Position numbers and translations under genes: made by a program
Shown: piece by piece, positions 5,120 to 8,167 of the stretch
Numbering within the stretch: the first letter of the stretch is position 1
How the letters are laid out: each line of letters opens with the position of its first letter
The notes under the pieces: model-generated
The model's database searches: none
The model's input: only the letters and a program-made list of their open reading frames with translations
Told to the model about the DNA's origin: nothing
Assembly (NCBI GenBank): GCA_030653405.1
Contig: JAURZO010000104.1
Coordinates: forward strand, 1 to 8,167
Length of the DNA: 8,167 nt
Direction of reading: 5' to 3'
From: Zwartia sp.
Lineage (GTDB): Bacteria; Pseudomonadota; Gammaproteobacteria; Burkholderiales; Burkholderiaceae_B

Positions 5120-7204
5120 TCAATCGACCGCAGGCCTGGCTTCGTCCAGCATGCCGCTGTGTCTGAGCAGGGCATCCATTTTTGGAGCACGACCTCTGAA
5201 GGCTTTGAAAGACTCTGCAGCAGGACGCATGCCTCCGACAGCGAGCACTTCGCGACGAAACTTGAGTCCGGTCTCGGGATCGAGCGCCCCTAGGCTTGTT
5301 GCGGCCTCATGGGCTGAAGCGGCGCTTCGCGCGGCCGCTTCTTCGAAAGCTTCAAAGGCATCCGCCGAGAGAACTTCAGCCCATTTGTAACTGTAATATC
5401 CCGCACCGTAACCGCCGGCGAACAGGTGAGAAAAACTATGCGGAAACCGATGCCAGCTTGGAGGGCGCACGACAGCGACTTCTTCGCGTACCTGATCGAG
5501 TTGTGTCAAGACTTCCGCAATCGATAAACCCTGGCTACGACTATGCAGCAAAATATCGAACAAAGAGAATTCGATTTGTCGAACCGTTTGCATGCCGCTT
5601 TGGAAATTTCGCGCCGCTTTCATCCGTTCGTACAAATCCTTGGGAAGAGGTTCTTGCGTGTCAATGTGCGCGGTTAAACGCTGAATGACTTGCCATTCCC
5701 AGCAAAAGTTTTCCATGAACTGAGAAGGCAGCTCAATCGCATCCCACTCGACCGCCGAAAATGCTGAAGCACCAGGCTCGTCGACTTCAGACAAAAGTGC
5801 ATGCAAAGCATGACCACTTTCATGAAATAGCGTGATGACATCATCGTGTGTCAACAGGGCAGGCCGATCACCTTGGGGACGCGCAAAATTGCATGTCAGG
5901 TAGATGACGGGCGTCTGCACTGAGGATAGTCGTTTGCGTCGACTGCGCTCACTATCAACCCATGCTCCACCTTGTTTACCAGCGCGTGCGTAAAGATCGA
6001 GAATCAGATAGCCCAGCACTTCGCCAGATTGATTTTTAACAGCGGCTGCGCGAACATCAGGGTGCCAGCCGTTTACTTTGTAGTCAGTGAGAACGACACC
6101 AAACAGTGTTTGGATCACCTCAAATAAACCGCCCAAGACACGAGGTTCAGTGAAGTACTGTTTCACCTCGTCTTCTGAGTAGGCGTAGCGCATTTCACGC
6201 AAGCGCTCAGAAGCGTAGGGGATATCCCAAGGTTGTAAATCCGTCAGTCCCAGTTCAGTGCGGGCAAATTCTTTGAGCTCTGTCAGATCACGTTCTGCAA
6301 AAGGCTTCGCACGTTTGGCTAATTGACGGAGAAAAGTCATCACTTCTTGCGCACTGTCAGCCATACGTGTTTGCAGACGCAGGTCTGCAAAATGTTCAAA
6401 ACCAAGCAGTTGTGATTCTTGTGCGCGTAAAGACAGCGCCTCCTCGATGAACGTCGAGTTATCGAAACCAGCTTCGCCTTGTTCTGAAGCGCGGGTGGCA
6501 TAAGCATGGTAGATGGTTCGACGCAGTTCTCGGTCGTGCGCATACTGAATCACAGGCAAATAGCAGGGCATCTTTAGATTGAGCGTCCAAAGCTCGGCAT
6601 CAGGCGATTTGATTGAGTCAATCGTGTCCTGTGGCACACCATCGAGACGTTTAACGTCTTCAATCACCAGCGACCAGTGATCAGTCGCGTCCAACACGTT
6701 TTCAGAAAATTTCTGCGAAACTTGAGACTGTCTGTCAGCGTTTGCCGCATAGTGCTCTCGCGCCTCGCCCTGAAGCTCTACGCCACTGAGTTTAAAGTCA
6801 CGCAGGGCAAGCTCGACCACACGACGTCTGGCTTGCGGCCAGCTCGCGAAGTCTGCAGCCTGATGCAGACGCTGATATTGCTGATAAAGCCCCTCATGCA
6901 GGCCGACCCAGGTTGAAAACTCACTGATCGGTCCGAGCATTTTGTTGTAAGCGTCTCGTAGCTCAGGGGTATTGACGACGGCATTTAAATGTCCCGCAAT
7001 CGACCATGCCCGCCACAATGGTTCAGAGGCATCATCGAGAGGCGTGACAACAGCCTCCCAAGTCGACTCGAGCGTTGGGTCGGCAGCAACGTCGATAGCT
7101 TGACGGGACTGCGCGAGAAGCTGTTCGATCGCCTCAATGACGTGATCGGGTGTGATCGCGGCATAGTCGACCAATTTATCCATCGGAACGAGTAGTGGGT
7201 TCAT
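5120..7204 (-). CDS. prlC: Oligopeptidase A, M3 family zinc metallopeptidase
   Basis: A 694-residue cytosolic peptidase that cleaves short peptides, including signal peptide remnants, in the late steps of protein turnover. The zinc site is HESGH (461-465, with catalytic Glu462) and the third ligand is Glu491 in ELPSQ. The substrate-binding glycine/tyrosine loop GGYGAGYYSYKW lies at 597-608. The N-terminus MNPLL and the following 'ITPDHV' match the start of the E. coli protein (about 680 residues), so the length is normal and the first ATG is taken. A weak AAAGG lies about 12 bases upstream, inside folD. The start codon is on the base immediately after the folD stop, suggesting translational coupling. 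The stop, TGA at 5120-5122, overlaps a possible TTG start of the SCO frame. No damage is seen in the frame. Confidence 0.96.
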   Translation of the reverse strand: MNPLLVPMDKLVDYAAITPDHVIEAIEQLLAQSRQAIDVAADPTLESTWEAVVTPLDDASEPLWRAWSIAGHLNAVVNTPELRDAYNKMLGPISEFSTWVGLHEGLYQQYQRLHQAADFASWPQARRRVVELALRDFKLSGVELQGEAREHYAANADRQSQVSQKFSENVLDATDHWSLVIEDVKRLDGVPQDTIDSIKSPDAELWTLNLKMPCYLPVIQYAHDRELRRTIYHAYATRASEQGEAGFDNSTFIEEALSLRAQESQLLGFEHFADLRLQTRMADSAQEVMTFLRQLAKRAKPFAERDLTELKEFARTELGLTDLQPWDIPYASERLREMRYAYSEDEVKQYFTEPRVLGGLFEVIQTLFGVVLTDYKVNGWHPDVRAAAVKNQSGEVLGYLILDLYARAGKQGGAWVDSERSRRKRLSSVQTPVIYLTCNFARPQGDRPALLTHDDVITLFHESGHALHALLSEVDEPGASAFSAVEWDAIELPSQFMENFCWEWQVIQRLTAHIDTQEPLPKDLYERMKAARNFQSGMQTVRQIEFSLFDILLHSRSQGLSIAEVLTQLDQVREEVAVVRPPSWHRFPHSFSHLFAGGYGAGYYSYKWAEVLSADAFEAFEEAAARSAASAHEAATSLGALDPETGLKFRREVLAVGGMRPAAESFKAFRGRAPKMDALLRHSGMLDEARPAVD

Positions 7205-8068
7205 TTATGCAAACTGCCTTTGCTGAGCGCGCTCAGCCGCTTCTATCGTGTTGACCAACAGCATGGCGATGGTCATGGGGCCCACGCCACCTGGCACAGG
7301 CGTAATCGCTCCAGCGACTGTTTTGGCGCTTTCGAAATCAACATCTCCGCATAGCTTTCCATCACTGCCACGGTTAATGCCGACATCAATCACAACCGCA
7401 CCTGGTTTGATCATCGACGCATTGATCATTTTAGGTCTTCCGGTGGCCACCACCACAATATCCGCGTGACGAGTGTGCCAACTCAAATCTTTTGTTTTGG
7501 AATTGCAAATCGTGACGGTGGCGCCTGCACTTTGCAGCAACATCGCCATTGGTTTGCCGACGATGTTGCTGGCACCGATGACGACAGCAACAGCGCCTCT
7601 GAGCGGGACGTTTTCTGATTCCAGCATTTTCATGACGCCATAAGGCGTGCAGGGACGAAATAGGGGCTTACCCGTCATCAGGAGGCCCGCATTGCTGACA
7701 TGAAAGCCATCGACATCTTTGTGTGCGTCGATCGTCTCGATGACAAGATGGGCATCAATATGGGCGGGCAGTGGCAGTTGTACGAGAATGCCGTGAATTG
7801 AAGGATCGACATTCAATGCACGTACCCGCTCAAGCAACGCCTCTTGCGTCATGTCGGCGCCGTACTGTTCAAACACTGAATGCAGACCAGCTTTTTCACA
7901 TGCGGCGACTTTGTTACGAACATATACCTGGGAAGCCGGATCGCTCCCCACGAGGATCACCGCCAGGCCCGGTTTCAAGCCGGCCGCTGTCAGAGCTGCG
8001 GCTCTGCGTGCGACCTCTTCCCGGATCGTTGCGGCAAGTTTGACACCATCAATGATGCGTGCAGTCAT
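7205..8068 (-). CDS. folD: Bifunctional methylenetetrahydrofolate dehydrogenase / methenyltetrahydrofolate cyclohydrolase
   Basis: A 287-residue cytosolic enzyme that converts 5,10-methylene-THF to 10-formyl-THF in two NADP-dependent steps, supplying one-carbon units for purines and formyl-Met-tRNA. The catalytic motif YVRNK holds Tyr49 and Lys53. VQLPLP (Gln96) and DVDGFH (Asp119) complete the active site. The Rossmann motif GASNIVGKP (164-172) and the signature PVPGGVGPMT near the C-terminus are intact. Length is normal (about 285). The ATG at 8068 overlaps the stop of the upstream regulator gene as ATGA, a common coupling arrangement, and no independent strong Shine-Dalgarno is seen (AGAGA about 9 bases upstream). 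The TAA is followed directly by the prlC ATG. Confidence 0.97.
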   Translation of the reverse strand: MTARIIDGVKLAATIREEVARRAAALTAAGLKPGLAVILVGSDPASQVYVRNKVAACEKAGLHSVFEQYGADMTQEALLERVRALNVDPSIHGILVQLPLPAHIDAHLVIETIDAHKDVDGFHVSNAGLLMTGKPLFRPCTPYGVMKMLESENVPLRGAVAVVIGASNIVGKPMAMLLQSAGATVTICNSKTKDLSWHTRHADIVVVATGRPKMINASMIKPGAVVIDVGINRGSDGKLCGDVDFESAKTVAGAITPVPGGVGPMTIAMLLVNTIEAAERAQQRQFA

Positions 8069-8167
8069 GCGGAAATCTCTGGCTTGCTGAGCGCGACTTT
8101 CATGAGGTCGGCAACAGTGGTCACTTGTAACTTTTCCATGATGTTGGCACGGTGTGCCTCAACGGTT
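8065..8167 (-). CDS. C-terminal end of a FixJ/NarL-type response regulator (LuxR HTH), partial
   Basis: Only the last 33 residues and the TGA stop are in the window; the gene continues past position 8167. The visible peptide begins TVEAHRANIMEKL, the recognition helix and following segment of a LuxR-type helix-turn-helix, then VADLMKVAL, the final helix. The 'TVEAHRANIMEKL' form is typical of FixJ-like two-component regulators rather than quorum-sensing LuxR proteins. The receiver domain is not visible, so response regulator status rests on this resemblance. The stop overlaps the folD start by four bases (ATGA). A partner histidine kinase would be expected further upstream. Targets cannot be told from this fragment. 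Confidence 0.8.
   Translation of the reverse strand, partial: TVEAHRANIMEKLQVTTVADLMKVALSKPEISA

Noticed and set aside
5296..5688. 130-residue open frame on the plus strand inside prlC
   Set aside because: It is wholly antisense to an intact M3 peptidase, shows no recognisable domain, and is one of several shadow frames over long genes.

Overview
The window reads as an ordinary piece of a betaproteobacterial chromosome, most likely Burkholderiales. This is inferred from protein signatures and gene order (LuxR-type regulator, folD, prlC in tandem; a CopA with an 'MGSH...MHH' loop), from moderate GC, and from tight gene packing. No mobile element, CRISPR array, tRNA or rRNA gene was seen. No stretch above 300 bases lacks a gene; the longest non-coding stretch is the 157-base AT-rich interval 2053-2209.

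Left part (1-4388), copper export and thiol redox defence. A copper-exporting P1B-type ATPase (copA) runs leftward and leaves the window before its C-terminus. A 66-residue CopZ-type copper chaperone runs the other way; only 45 bases separate the two starts. After an AT-rich leader come a peroxiredoxin-glutaredoxin fusion and, 31 bases later, a flavin disulfide oxidoreductase of the dihydrolipoamide dehydrogenase/glutathione reductase family. These two are very likely one transcript. Together the left-hand genes would move Cu(I) out of the cytosol and remove the peroxides that copper stress produces.

Right part (4416-8167), a leftward operon-like string: the end of a FixJ/NarL-type response regulator, folD (one-carbon folate metabolism), prlC (oligopeptidase A, M3 zinc peptidase), and a SCO1/SenC lipoprotein. 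The regulator stop overlaps the folD start as ATGA, and prlC starts on the base after the folD stop. The SCO gene converges on the flavoprotein gene across a 27-base gap. SCO proteins handle copper for cytochrome c oxidase, so the copper theme reaches across the junction.

No new system is evident. The points most worth a second look are a terminator-like hairpin with a T-run just before the ribosome binding site of the peroxiredoxin fusion, a 10-base palindrome next to a possible promoter in the same leader, the unusual NAD(P)-binding strand of the flavoprotein, and the unresolved SCO start.
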